Positions 9,332 through 19,404 of a stretch of 36,048 bases of DNA are shown here, one piece after another. Location of the stretch: NCBI GenBank assembly GCA_002811645.1, contig PDIP01000046.1, forward strand, positions 144,753 through 180,800. Reading direction: 5' to 3'. A model generated the notes under the pieces. It worked only from the letters and a program-made list of their open reading frames with translations. It made no database searches and had not been told where the DNA came from. Position numbers and translations under genes: made by a program. Positions within the stretch are counted from its first letter, which is position 1; every line of letters begins with the position of its first letter. Origin of the DNA: Corallochytrium limacisporum. Its lineage: Eukaryota; Opisthokonta.

Positions 9332-12025
9332 AGTTGCACCAGTTTTAGTGTTCAAGAATTAGCGGTGTTGTTACTAGCTAAGTCCCTTTCATGGTTGAGT
9401 TGTCACTGGTGAGCTGCGCAAAATCAAAAAACACCAATCACTTCTTCCCAGTTAGAATTCACTACGGCACCACGTTAAACAGATTTGCCTCTATGGTGAG
9501 GACTGTCGACGAATGATTTCATTTGCGCGTTCAAATACCATAAGATGGCGGAACTGTTTCTGTATATTTCGTAAATACAGTGATGGAACAGAAACTAAGG
9601 ACTGATAGATACAAGAAATCAGTCACGCAGAAAAAGAAAGTGAACATGAAATGAAATCAAACTCTTTGTCGCCTGCGGACAATCCGCCACGCCATTGCCG
9701 CCAAGAGCGCCGGTGGGATCAGGGGATCCATCGGTGCCCCCGCCCCGGAGGCGGGACCCACAGACAGACTCGACCGACGCCGCTCAGGTCCCAAGGGGGG
9801 TGAGGAACCAAGCGGCACATCTCTCTCGCCGACTGCTAGCAGTCACCGGCCCCCCCCCCTCCCCCTCGGGCGGGGCTTCAGACAGAGAACGCACTTTAAC
9901 ACCCGGCCCCCCCCCCAGGGCTCCCAAGGCAAAGAATGAAGAGCAGGCAGGGTACGGGCAATTCCTTGGGTAGTCCCCCCAGGGATGGGGGAGGGGGAGG
10001 AGAGGAATTCGAAGCCCCCTGTGGTTGTGTATGTAGGGACAGGGTTGAGTGTGTGTGTGTTATTGATGCACGGCCCACTTTTTTTCTGGTCCGGTTGTGA
10101 ATGGTTCATTCGGTACTGAGAAGCCTGCGGTTGAGGGAGGGGGCAGTTGCGCAGCACTCCAAAAGAACAGCAAAACTCTCTCTGTCCCAGGGTCATCCGA
10201 ACCGTCCCCCCCTTACCGACGGCGCCAAAAGCTCTGTCACCTCTCCCGCTCTTCGCTCGCACTGCTCTCCCCCCCCCTCCGGGCGCTCTCTCCCCGAGTC
10301 GCTCCACTACCGCAAGTGAACTGCGTGCGGACGGACTGACAAAGAGGGCAGGTATTACGTGTCTCCCGAGGTCCTACAACTACTGACACGCTGCATAGGT
10401 GTCGACGTAGTTGGTAAGGAGAGTCTCTATACGTAGGCCACCTCAGGGTTTAACTCAGCGGTCGTAAAAGAACCCGGGTGGTGACGGTCTGTTTCGTCTC
10501 TACAACACGCTTCCCCTGTTCCTTCGTCCCTTGCTTCCTCCTGCCACCCAACCCCAACTGCTGTTGTCACCCTCTCCTCCATTAACGCTCGGCCCTCAGG
10601 GAACACCCGTGTTTATATACTGAATAAACTGGAAACTTATCACCCGTTTGTGATAATTATCAGTGTTAGGGTACTCAGTTTACACCGCTATCGCCTGCTT
10701 TATGTGGCAAGCACCAACCCCTCCCGGGGTTGGTGTGTTGACCCGGAGAGGGCGTAGAAAACAGTCCGGGCAGGGGGGGGGCCAGGGGAGGTGGGGGGAC
10801 CGGGTGGTTTGTGCGGGAGGAGAAGCTTTTCATTGGGCTTCCCCTGGTTTGGAGTGTTTTGTGGGTGGTCCATCGGCGGGTGTCCCGGTGCGTTCGTCCG
10901 TGACTTACAACACAGACACAGACACACGCACAATCGCACACACCCCACCTCTTCTTCCGCTTCCAGTGTCTGTCTACCGCACGGAAAACACGGGACGGGT
11001 CTGCAGGAGAAGGAAGCGTGGAGGGAGGGACGGCCCTGCGGAGGAAGAAAAGACATGGACACCACAAGGAAAAATATTCAGCATCATCAAGTCGGCCAGT
11101 CAAGATGGCCCCCTTATTGAGCAAAGACTTTCTCCCAACTGCGTTTTCTTACCTCCTTCCCCGGGTTGTCATTACTTGAATACTGAACACTTGCCCCTCC
11201 AAGGGACACTGCGATGGGGCAGAGTTGGGTTTGGGGGGGGGGTGGGCGGAGGAGCCCACCGCAGAGAGAAGAGGTGGGAAGGCTGGGAGGCGCGCCCGGT
11301 TCAGGACCTGTGGGTGCTGCTGAATGGTTGGACGGCCAGAACGCGGGGCCCCCTCAAAGGACAACTGGCCCAGCCCCTACTGGGGACCCACTCTCCGGTT
11401 TCCATCGGAGCCGGCAACATCGCCCCTCGCTGATTTGTTTTTGATTTTCATATTTTGCTGTTGGCAGCTGCTTACTTTCTCCTTACTGAGGTAAGGTGAG
11501 GTGGCAGGAGGAGGACAAACCAGAGGAAAAAGTTGGGACCCCCGCGGGGGGGGGGGGGCAAGTTTTGCTGGATCGGGAAGGAGTCTTAATTTTTTCCCTC
11601 GCAGTACACAAGGGGATTGAAATGAAATGGGACTGTAATTGTGGTTTCGTTGTATGTCGATGTCCAGTTGGTTCGCTCTTCTTTTTTTCTTTTTGGAATT
11701 ACTTGCCGTCCTGGGGATTTCTTTCTTGGGAATTTGATCCTGAACGGACAAGGTGTTTGGCCAATGTATAGAAAGTAATTACATAGACAGTGAAGTCGTG
11801 TGGCTGTAGTATGAAAAAAGCAAAACAGAATACCTTAGGGGACGTCCGGGTCTCACGGTGAAAAAAATCACGCAACAAGGAAGCACCTGGAGTTTATGGG
11901 CTCTTCACTACAATTATGAACATGACATGAATGAATGAATACATGTTGAACTGAATGTAGATTTGTTATAGATTAGTGAAGTACCTGTGTGAAAGCGGGA
12001 CTTTCCTCAGGTGACCACCAACACC
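9332..12025. other. 2.7-kb gene-free interval rich in G/C homopolymers
   Basis: Between the divergent PHTF (-) and RhoGEF (+) genes I find no supportable coding sequence. The longest frame (10663-11433, plus strand) translates to a low-complexity Gly/Pro/Arg-rich string with no domain. The stretch 9850-11560 has six homopolymers of nine or more C or G: 9850-9859, 9907-9916, 10269-10277, 10773-10781, 11233-11242 and 11546-11558. Shortly before the RhoGEF start, ACTTTCCTCAG (12000-12010) looks like a splice acceptor and may end a 5'-UTR intron. Confidence 0.5.
9532..9545. promoter_or_regulatory. CHR-like TTTGAA element with GCGC core upstream of the PHTF gene
   Basis: TTTGCGCGTTCAAA (TTTGAACGCGCAAA on the PHTF sense strand) lies about 200 bp upstream of the PHTF ATG. 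The same 14-mer recurs at 36002-36015 beside an E2F site. TTTGAA is the CHR core bound by MuvB/LIN54 in animals. Assignment is by motif only, and a 14-mer shared once within 36 kb is not significant by itself. Confidence 0.2.
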
Positions 12026-14908
12026 ATGGCATCGGCAGTGTTTTCAAATGATTTTGACGAAGGTCTGGACGACGACTTCGGAGACGCCGGTGCTGCTTAT
12101 GCAAATTATTCTCTGCAACAGGATGATTTTGACATGGGAGAAGCATTATGGACACCGTCGGAGTGTGCAACATGGCTCAGATCACTGCTCGGAGAGGAAC
12201 GCGTAAACGACATGCTGCCCTCAGAAGGGTCAGTTGTAACTCTGGAAGCCCTGCAGAGCAGTCTCCGAGACGGAGATTTAATGGTTGGCCTCATGAGCGC
12301 CATTCTAGAGATTCCAGAGACAGACATTCCGGAGTATGAGGAGACAGCGGTAGAGGAAGACGACGACGAGGAAGTGTTTCGAGCCAACCACCGCGGTTTC
12401 CTGAAATTGTGTCAGAGCAAATTGGGCATGGACACCGAGCATATGTACACAGTCGCTGGCATGCTCGATACTAGCGCAAGCCCAGAGGTTTTGCGAAGAA
12501 TTTTGCGAACTTTACAGAACGTTAAGGACACGGCAATTTCGCTTGGGTACATAAAAGGGGCTCAGGCCAGCCGGGCCTACGCGGAGACGGCGGATACAGG
12601 GTCGTTGTACTCCTTAGAGGCCGCTGCCACGCTGCAGACAACGGAAACTTCGGGATCACATGATGACTCTGACGCCCGGAAGGTTGCCAAGGAGCTGATT
12701 GAGACGGAGAAAGTATTCTTAGAGGACATTCAGAGCGTAGTAGTGCACTACCTGAACTATCTGTACACTCTGCAGAAGCAGGGTGGAGCGATCAGCGGTA
12801 ATTACCAGGGAGAGAAGTATAAGCTGGACATTAAGGACATTGTGATGCAATTTTTGAATTTGGAAGCCATTGTCGATTTGCACCAGCGCATCTACGCCCA
12901 ACTATCGAACGCAAACGAGTCTCCGGCAAAGGTCGCACGGGTATTTGAGACCATGAGTGATGAGTTTATGATTTATCAGACTTACCTTAATGGGCATGAG
13001 GACAGCATTGCCAATCTGTCGAATTATCAAAAGCAACGCAACGGAATTGTAAAACAGATCTTTGACCAATGCAAGACAGAAGCAGGCCATGCATTGGATC
13101 TCGCGACGTACCTGTTGAAGCCCGTGCAGAGAGTGTTGAAGTACCCTTTGCTTTTGCGTGAAATGTTAAAAAAACTGGACCCGAACTCCCCCGACTACAT
13201 GATTGTGGCCAATGCCCACGACGCGGTTCAGAGTGCGGCGCAGAAACTGAATGAGGGAAAACGGCGATACGAAGCCATCAAGCGTGCCCACGAACTCCAG
13301 GCACGATGCGATCCACGCGGGCTGGGTATTGTCTCTGGTCAAGCTAAAAATCGTGGAGGAGCTTTCGATACGGCTGGAATTTTGCTCAAGGAGCAGCGCA
13401 AGAAGATGATCATTTTCAAGAGTATCGGTAACCGTGCGATTGGTAAATTAAGCAAGAAAGAAAGGCCGTTCACGGGCCATTTACTTTGCTTTGAGGAGGC
13501 CATTGTGCTTTTGAAAGACATTAAGGCCAATCAATACGGGGCAACATACGATGTAGAGGCCTGCTGGCGATTTGAGGGGAAGCACGGAGACAAAGTTGTG
13601 CGGTGCAGTCCGGCCATCACCGAGGACAAGGAAAGCAACCACGGTGTCTCTATTATTCGCACACGACAGAAATCATCAAAGAGCGCGGTCAAGCAGACTG
13701 ATGAGCTTGTGTTCTGGAACGAAAGTGTGAAGCAGCAGGAAGAGTGGTTGGGCGTGCTCAATTCGATCATGGACAAACTCATGTATGGAGGCGCTACCCC
13801 TCGTGTGGAACCGGACTCCAAAACAAATCTTCAAGCTGTCTCTGGTGCTAGCGTTGGGCGCAGCCAGAGCCTGGGGTCCAAGAATTTTAAGGCTCCTTTA
13901 GGGGGTGCGGGGGTTCTGGGACCTCCAGTGGCAGTCACACGTGCCAAGAGCCAGAAGTCAAACCATGGCCAGAGTATCTCTGAACGCAGCCCGTCAGCTA
14001 GTGCAGCGGAACGAAGGCCACCTGCCAGTCAGAACGGCGGCTACAGCAGTAACGGAACACGGAAGACAAAGCATGGCAGCCACGGCACAGTTACTCCAGA
14101 GCCGCACCTCCGCAGTGCGAGCGCGGAACTGGAAGGCCTGGCCCTCAGTCCACGGCCGGGACCTGCTGTGCCACAGCGCAGACCACGACCGTCCAGTCAA
14201 GTGCTTCCGAGCGGTATAGGTCTTGGTGACCGGCCCGCTGCGCCACCCCCTGTGCCACCGGCGCGCCGGCGCACCACTGAGAGTACCACCGGTGCAGAAA
14301 CGCCATTGGTCCCATCCGATACCAACCCGTCTTCGATGAAACCAATCTCGAACGACCGCGACGCCCCACCCCGCCGCCCTGTGCACGCACCGCCTCCGAC
14401 ACCCCCTAGCTCTGCCAGTCCCGGCGCGCTACCCCGCGTTGGCCACGCACCGCCACCCGTACCAGCAAACAAACCGACAGGACTCGTCGGCCATCGCCGT
14501 CGGCAGTCATCGGGTAGCCGTGTGTCGGCTGCAGCGGCGAAGTTTGAGAATTTGGCTGCCGGCAACAGCCACGAAGAGCTGCACACACCGCAGTCTCCGG
14601 CGACTTCAGTGTCGTCCACAGGCAGTCGACCCCCGGCACCACCGCCGCGCAAGCCAAGTACTGGAGTGTCGCCGGATCTGCCGCCCAAGCGGCCGTCACG
14701 GGACTCCAGCCTGAGCTCCCAGGGCGGAAGACCTGATCTTATTCGCTCTCGCTCGCATTCCCACAGCCGTGGACCGCCACCACCTGTAGCACCGAAACCG
14801 AAGCACGTTGCCGAGGCGGGCAAGGCACTGCAACGGCGAATTAGTCAGAAGCATCTGCTACAAAACAGTCATGGCCATGCAGATAGTGCGGGTGCTGAGC
14901 ATCATTGA
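12026..14908 (+). CDS. CH-DH-PH Rho guanine nucleotide exchange factor with proline-rich tail
   Basis: A 960-residue protein counted from the ATG at 12026 (CACCATGGC context). An acidic N-terminus is followed by a divergent calponin-homology domain (about 42-172; LRDGDLMVGLMSAI at 80-93, then FLKLCQSKLGM). The Dbl-homology domain (about 215-420) has KELIETEKVFLEDIQ in its first conserved region and LLKPVQRVLKYPLLLREML (363-381) in CR3, the helix that contacts the GTPase. A pleckstrin-homology domain follows (about 462-595, FTGHLLCFEEAIVLLKD to the LVFWNESVKQQEEWLGVL helix). The last third is Pro/Ser/Arg-rich with many SH3-ligand motifs (PPPVPPARR, PPPVPANKP, APPPRKP, PPPVAPKPK). Expected role: GDP/GTP exchange on Rho, Rac or Cdc42 at membranes and actin structures, with recruitment by SH3 partners. 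The order CH-DH-PH recalls Vav and PIX, but Vav's SH2/SH3 and PIX's N-terminal SH3 are absent. Intron-free apart from a possible 5'-UTR intron. Confidence 0.85.
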   Translation: MASAVFSNDFDEGLDDDFGDAGAAYANYSLQQDDFDMGEALWTPSECATWLRSLLGEERVNDMLPSEGSVVTLEALQSSLRDGDLMVGLMSAILEIPETDIPEYEETAVEEDDDEEVFRANHRGFLKLCQSKLGMDTEHMYTVAGMLDTSASPEVLRRILRTLQNVKDTAISLGYIKGAQASRAYAETADTGSLYSLEAAATLQTTETSGSHDDSDARKVAKELIETEKVFLEDIQSVVVHYLNYLYTLQKQGGAISGNYQGEKYKLDIKDIVMQFLNLEAIVDLHQRIYAQLSNANESPAKVARVFETMSDEFMIYQTYLNGHEDSIANLSNYQKQRNGIVKQIFDQCKTEAGHALDLATYLLKPVQRVLKYPLLLREMLKKLDPNSPDYMIVANAHDAVQSAAQKLNEGKRRYEAIKRAHELQARCDPRGLGIVSGQAKNRGGAFDTAGILLKEQRKKMIIFKSIGNRAIGKLSKKERPFTGHLLCFEEAIVLLKDIKANQYGATYDVEACWRFEGKHGDKVVRCSPAITEDKESNHGVSIIRTRQKSSKSAVKQTDELVFWNESVKQQEEWLGVLNSIMDKLMYGGATPRVEPDSKTNLQAVSGASVGRSQSLGSKNFKAPLGGAGVLGPPVAVTRAKSQKSNHGQSISERSPSASAAERRPPASQNGGYSSNGTRKTKHGSHGTVTPEPHLRSASAELEGLALSPRPGPAVPQRRPRPSSQVLPSGIGLGDRPAAPPPVPPARRRTTESTTGAETPLVPSDTNPSSMKPISNDRDAPPRRPVHAPPPTPPSSASPGALPRVGHAPPPVPANKPTGLVGHRRRQSSGSRVSAAAAKFENLAAGNSHEELHTPQSPATSVSSTGSRPPAPPPRKPSTGVSPDLPPKRPSRDSSLSSQGGRPDLIRSRSHSHSRGPPPPVAPKPKHVAEAGKALQRRISQKHLLQNSHGHADSAGAEHH

Positions 14909-15007
14909 GCTAGCATCATTGAGCTAAATGGTTGGATGGTACAGGCTCAGAGCCATGGCATGAAATACGGACTTGAATAGCTGTCCGCAGGCTACAAACT
15001 GAGATGA

Positions 15008-15013
15008 AATAAA
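15008..15013 (+). terminator. AATAAA polyadenylation signal after the RhoGEF gene
   Basis: AATAAA is about 100 nt downstream of the RhoGEF stop codon at 14906-14908. Confidence 0.5.
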
Positions 15014-16923
15014 CAGGCAAACTATAAACATGGGGTTAAGTGGGCAAGACACCTGCTCCGTTCCTGACTTAGAATGGCAGTGGCATTCCTATCCATTAGA
15101 GACTAACGTGGTTGTGGGAGTTAGCTTGTAACCAGCCTATTCCAAACTGTCGATCTCTGGCTTTGAGCGCGTACACTGTGATATAGGTGGAGGTTAAGCC
15201 CGTTCTACCATGTTCCTCTTTCTCCACCCGCTCTGTTTTGTGTATGGACGGGCACGCGATCGGGAGACAAACGGGCGGGCGGGTGAATCGACATGATCCC
15301 TGGTGGTTGACATTCCAGCATCTACGTAGTACTTAATGGTAGATGTGCGATCGGTTACATACGCCTGTGTCGCTCGGTCGATCTGTTTCTGTGCTACCAG
15401 TTGCTTCCTCCCCCGTGTGAGGCGCGCTGACACAATTGCGGGCTGATGTGCAATTCAGCAAAACCCGAAAGACGCACACGCAGGCCAACGGACGAAAAGA
15501 ATACAGACACAAAAACCCACTCCAAATCCTGTCAAGTGTTGTTTTTTCTTTCCCTTCGTTGCTTCGTCCTCTCTGTCCTTTCGTTTATTTGAGACTGTCA
15601 TGGCAATTTTTTTCAACTCTCTCTCTCTCTCGCCCTCTCTCTCGCTTCAGTTCGGTACGACGTAAAACCTGCCCCGGTTCAAAGGGAATGAAGGCGCTGC
15701 GGTCCTGGCCTCTAGGCCTGATGACGCTGTCCCCGTGGCATTCGTGCTACCATCGCCACAGTGCGGGGAAAGTAGTCTCGAGAAAGACGAACGAAAATGT
15801 GAAGAAAGAAAGGCTAAATACCCAAAGAAAGATAGAAAAACTTCACTTCAGTCCACACGGCGGACGAAAAAGGAAGGATATGGATCCGCTTCACTCAGTT
15901 TGGGCAAAGGCAAACGTTGGTTACCGCAACCAACCGAGAAGATTGCGAAGGAAAGCAAGTGACGCTCTGCTCCATCAAGGACAAGCAAAGGAGAACCTCA
16001 ATGTCAATGGTCACCAACACATTTCTGAACCCAAACCCCTGCGACGGGTGCAGTGAACTTGTGTGTTGTGATTTGCTGACCACCCTTACGCCCACCACCG
16101 CTTGGGATTGACGATAACTCCCCCCCTTCGTAAATTGTCACCACTGCTTTGAGAAAGCGATTCATGTGTGTGTCGCATGTCTTTCTGGGCGCGTGCTGCA
16201 CTGCACTGCGTGCAGTACTGCTGTGTGTTTCCGTTGCCTCCCCGCTTGCGGCTTGTGCTACCTAAACACACTGACAGGAGCCCGCCATCGTAGAGAGTAA
16301 CGTGTGTCAGCAGTCCGGTCAGCGCCGCCCTGGGTTGGAAGGGACCGCTGAGCGGTCGACCAAGAGGAAAACGGCATAAAGAGAAAGGGAAAAGAATAGG
16401 GAGAGCCCCCAGGGGGGAAGTGGCCCCCAGTGCGGAGCCAGCCACGGGAGGGAAGGGAGCGGAACCACAGTCCAAAATGCTTTGCAAAGAGTTGGCACCG
16501 CCGACGGACAGCAATCGTAACAGACAAGAGACGTGCGCTTCCTCATACAGGGATGAGAAACACGTAAAAGCGGAAGGAACGAGGTGGTTGGATGCATATG
16601 GCAATGTAATGAGCACGATCGGGATTGTTGTACGGGTGCGCAACGATGATAGAGAAACAGAGCGACAGAGTGCAGAGGGAGGGTTCGGGTTTGTTGGAAA
16701 CTCCGGTTTTCGGCACCGCGACCAATTCGACTGCCAGAATTTCCTCTTCCTCTATCAGATTTCGATATGGTGCCTCACAGGACCATTGAAGAAGAGAGTG
16801 CGTCAAATAGAGTGAGACAGATGTGTGACCACCTATTTGAGTTTTGTAGGATCAAGAAAAATGAACATATTGTGAAAGTCCACAGCAACCGAAATCTGAC
16901 CTTGCGGGTCAGTAAGACATAAT
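15014..16923. other. Gene-free interval upstream of amidase 1
   Basis: No supported gene. It contains a (CT)n tract at 15617-15631 continuing as a pyrimidine run that ends in CTTCAG at about 15650; this could be a splice acceptor of an unseen transcript or 5'-UTR exon. Open frames at 15436-16056 and 16086-16643 are compositionally biased and lack domains. Confidence 0.45.
16896..16912 (+). repeat. 6-bp stem, 5-nt loop inverted repeat just before the amidase 1 ATG
   Basis: CTGACC-TTGCG-GGTCAG is a perfect inverted repeat ending 11 nt before the start codon at 16924. Amidase 2 has a similar element (21972-21988) that also contains TCTGACC. It could be a 5'-UTR hairpin or a dimeric protein site; function is unknown. 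Confidence 0.4.
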
Positions 16924-18750
16924 ATGAACTTTTCAGATCCGTACGTGATTGCCGGCTCTGCAAGTGCTGGTCTGGTGACGTATCTTGTCATCAGATCTAT
17001 TTCCCGCCGGCAGAGGGGCCTAGCTGCGCTTGCCAAAGGAGCCAAGCGCCGTGCGGAACGCGACCTTGCCCGTGGACGAGCTCACAATGTGATCAACGAG
17101 GCCTACAAGGAGGTAGGCCTCACCCGTGATCGGGAAGTAGAACTGTGCTATATGACTGCTAGCAAAATGCTTGAGGCTATGGCATCTGGCAAGACCACGT
17201 CGCTGGAGCTGGTGACGGCGCATTGCCGACGCGCGCTGCAAGCCGGAGAAGAGCTTGGCACCAACGCTGGTGAGTACTTTGAAGAAGCGATTGCTGCGGC
17301 ACGAGAAGCGGACAAAGAGCGCACAGCCGGCTGGAACTCGAAGGAGCGACCGTTGCTTGGACTGCCAATGTCAGTGAAGGATCAGTTCGAACAGAAAGGT
17401 GCGGACTGTGGTAGTGGTCTTGCGTGCCGTGCTGGGGACATCATTGAGAAGGACGGTTACCAAGTGGGTAGCCTGCGCAAGCGTGGAGCCATTCCCTTTG
17501 TGCGAACCAATGTACCGCAATTGCTGATGATGCCAGAGACCATAGGTACCTGTTGGGGCAAGTGCGTCTCGCCCTGGAACCGTAAGAGGTCGCCCGGTGG
17601 GTCATCTGGCGGCGAAGGGGCGTTGATTGCAGCTCGTGCTAGTCCCGTCGGTATCGGTACGGATTATGGCGGCAGTATCCGCATACCTGCCATGAATTCC
17701 GGCCTGTTCGGCTTCAAGCCTACTCCCCAGCGCCTGCCAAATCCTGGTCTCCAGGAGCCACACCGTGGCTTCATAAGTGGTAACGAAAGTATTCCGGACA
17801 GTTACGGACCCTTGGCTCGTGATGCGGAAGACTTGGAGCTCATCATGGGCAGTTGGCTGCGTGAGGGTGCTAATGATCCCGCCAGCGGGGGGGATGCATA
17901 CGTTCCCATGATTCCTTGGGACTATGAAAAAGCCAAATCTACAGCAGAGGGTGACAGCAGGCGCGGAAAGCTTAGGATTGGGTATTACTTTACTGATGAT
18001 TGGTTTGCCCAACACAAGGCCGGTCGCCGTGCCGTGCGGGAGGCGGCTGAGGCACTGAAGAAGGCTGGTCACGAGCTGATCGAAATGGATGGTCCCGTGA
18101 CGTCAGTGACTGAGATTGCGAAACTTGGTTATAGCTTGAGGGCCGGCAATAATCTAAGATATGCTTACAAGGCTCTAGAGGGAGAACCCATGCACAGCAA
18201 TTTCCGGGGTCTCGAGAAGTATGCTAACACTCCCGAGTTTCTCCGTCCCTTGTTGGTATCGATTCTGAGGGCCACTGGCTCGGTTCGCCAGTCGGTTCTC
18301 ATGAGTGCTCTAGGTGATAAGAAGGCTTCGGACTTCTGGGACCTCGTTGCTGAGCGGAAGCGTATTCAGCAGACGTGGGCCAAGACTGTTGTGGATGACC
18401 TAAATCTTGATTGCCTGCTCGTTCCCGGTGTCCCCTGCCAAGTCTACAATATCGGATCAACGGCTAAACTGAGCCCTTCAATGTCATATACTATGACATT
18501 CAACATTCTCGCTTGGGCTGCTGGCTCTGTGCCAATCACGACAGTGCGGGACGACGAGCAGGTATACGAAGATCCTGATCACAATGATTCCATAACTTTA
18601 GCTGCAAAGGCGAATGCACGGGACTCCGCGGGTATGCCCGTCGGTGTACAGATCGCGGCTCCTCCGTACCAGGATGAGTTGGTCTTGCGGGTCATGAAAG
18701 ATCTACGTGATCAGAGCCCCTTCACCGCGCTGCCACAGCAAGGTATCTGA
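16924..18750 (+). CDS. Fatty acid amide hydrolase-like amidase, paralogue 1
   Basis: A 608-residue amidase-signature enzyme of the FAAH type. An N-terminal membrane helix (about 7-25) is followed by a basic segment (28-47), as in animal FAAH. The Ser-Ser-Lys catalytic triad is intact: Lys152 in LPMSVKDQ, cis-Ser227 in SPGGSSGGEGAL and nucleophile Ser251 in GTDYGGSIR. The spacings (75 and 24 residues) are the same as between Lys142, Ser217 and Ser241 of rat FAAH, and total length is close to FAAH (579). Expected reaction: hydrolysis of N-acylethanolamines or primary fatty amides to fatty acid plus amine at the ER or another internal membrane; the natural substrate here is unknown. This copy differs from 2 and 3 in having Tyr instead of Ile before the GGS nucleophile motif, and in the region 370-480. 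First of three collinear paralogues. Single exon. Confidence 0.88.
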   Translation: MNFSDPYVIAGSASAGLVTYLVIRSISRRQRGLAALAKGAKRRAERDLARGRAHNVINEAYKEVGLTRDREVELCYMTASKMLEAMASGKTTSLELVTAHCRRALQAGEELGTNAGEYFEEAIAAAREADKERTAGWNSKERPLLGLPMSVKDQFEQKGADCGSGLACRAGDIIEKDGYQVGSLRKRGAIPFVRTNVPQLLMMPETIGTCWGKCVSPWNRKRSPGGSSGGEGALIAARASPVGIGTDYGGSIRIPAMNSGLFGFKPTPQRLPNPGLQEPHRGFISGNESIPDSYGPLARDAEDLELIMGSWLREGANDPASGGDAYVPMIPWDYEKAKSTAEGDSRRGKLRIGYYFTDDWFAQHKAGRRAVREAAEALKKAGHELIEMDGPVTSVTEIAKLGYSLRAGNNLRYAYKALEGEPMHSNFRGLEKYANTPEFLRPLLVSILRATGSVRQSVLMSALGDKKASDFWDLVAERKRIQQTWAKTVVDDLNLDCLLVPGVPCQVYNIGSTAKLSPSMSYTMTFNILAWAAGSVPITTVRDDEQVYEDPDHNDSITLAAKANARDSAGMPVGVQIAAPPYQDELVLRVMKDLRDQSPFTALPQQGI

Positions 18751-19404
18751 GATGGCCGGGTTTAGAGGAATGTGTGCTCTATTAGCACGAGCGACTGGCA
18801 TCAACATCGTTTTGAGGAGTGCTGCAATACGTCAGCTGACCCCGGCGCGACATTCTTATCGGTCTCTTGGCATCAACTTCCGTGGCTTCGCGAAGACTGT
18901 GCACCGCCGCAGCCGGCGAGCGAGGATAGATGCCTCCCTCCATTCTGAACACCGACATCTCTCCTCATGCAGCCGCTTCACAGTCCCACCTCATTCATGC
19001 AGCGCCACCAGCCCATGTGCACCAAGTGAAAAATTCCTGAAAACTTCCCACGTAAACGCGCGTCAGCAATTTTTGATTTTGTCATCACGGAGGAAGTTCT
19101 GGTGGTCGGTGCCGTAAAGTGTAGATTAAAACCCAACTCCTCCCCGATAGCTACTCTCTCGTTAAATTAAAATATCGTACTCTGCGCTTCAACAACATCA
19201 AAGATAGTTATGGCTGCAAAATTTTCGACACCAGGTATAAATTACTCTCAATGTGGCAGAATATCCCGAGGTTCATGAGGCATGATCACCCACCAGTGTG
19301 AACTCGATCGATTCACTTGCATGGGTTGGTAGCATGTATACCGAACGGTTTGGCAGATATTTTTATAGATTGAAGTTGATCAAACTCTGCTAAAGCGACA
19401 CGTT
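18751..19404. other. Intergenic region between amidase 1 and the cysteine synthase gene
   Basis: No gene is seen; the frame at 18707-19117 overlaps the amidase 3' end and has no domain. A TATA-like TTTTTATAGAT occurs at about 19359-19370, some 40 nt before the cysteine synthase ATG, and may be its core promoter. Confidence 0.4.

Noticed and set aside
10663-11433. 256-codon plus-strand open frame in the G-rich gap
   Set aside because: It runs through G/C homopolymers and gives a low-complexity Gly/Arg/Pro string. Long frames are expected by chance in GC-rich sequence, and no conserved motif is visible.
14197-14823. 208-codon open frame antisense to the RhoGEF tail
   Set aside because: It is a shadow of the proline-rich coding strand, with Gly/Arg bias and no domain.
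15436-16056. 206-codon plus-strand frame preceded by a pyrimidine tract
   Set aside because: The translation has no recognisable domain, and the CT-rich tract lies inside the frame rather than before it.
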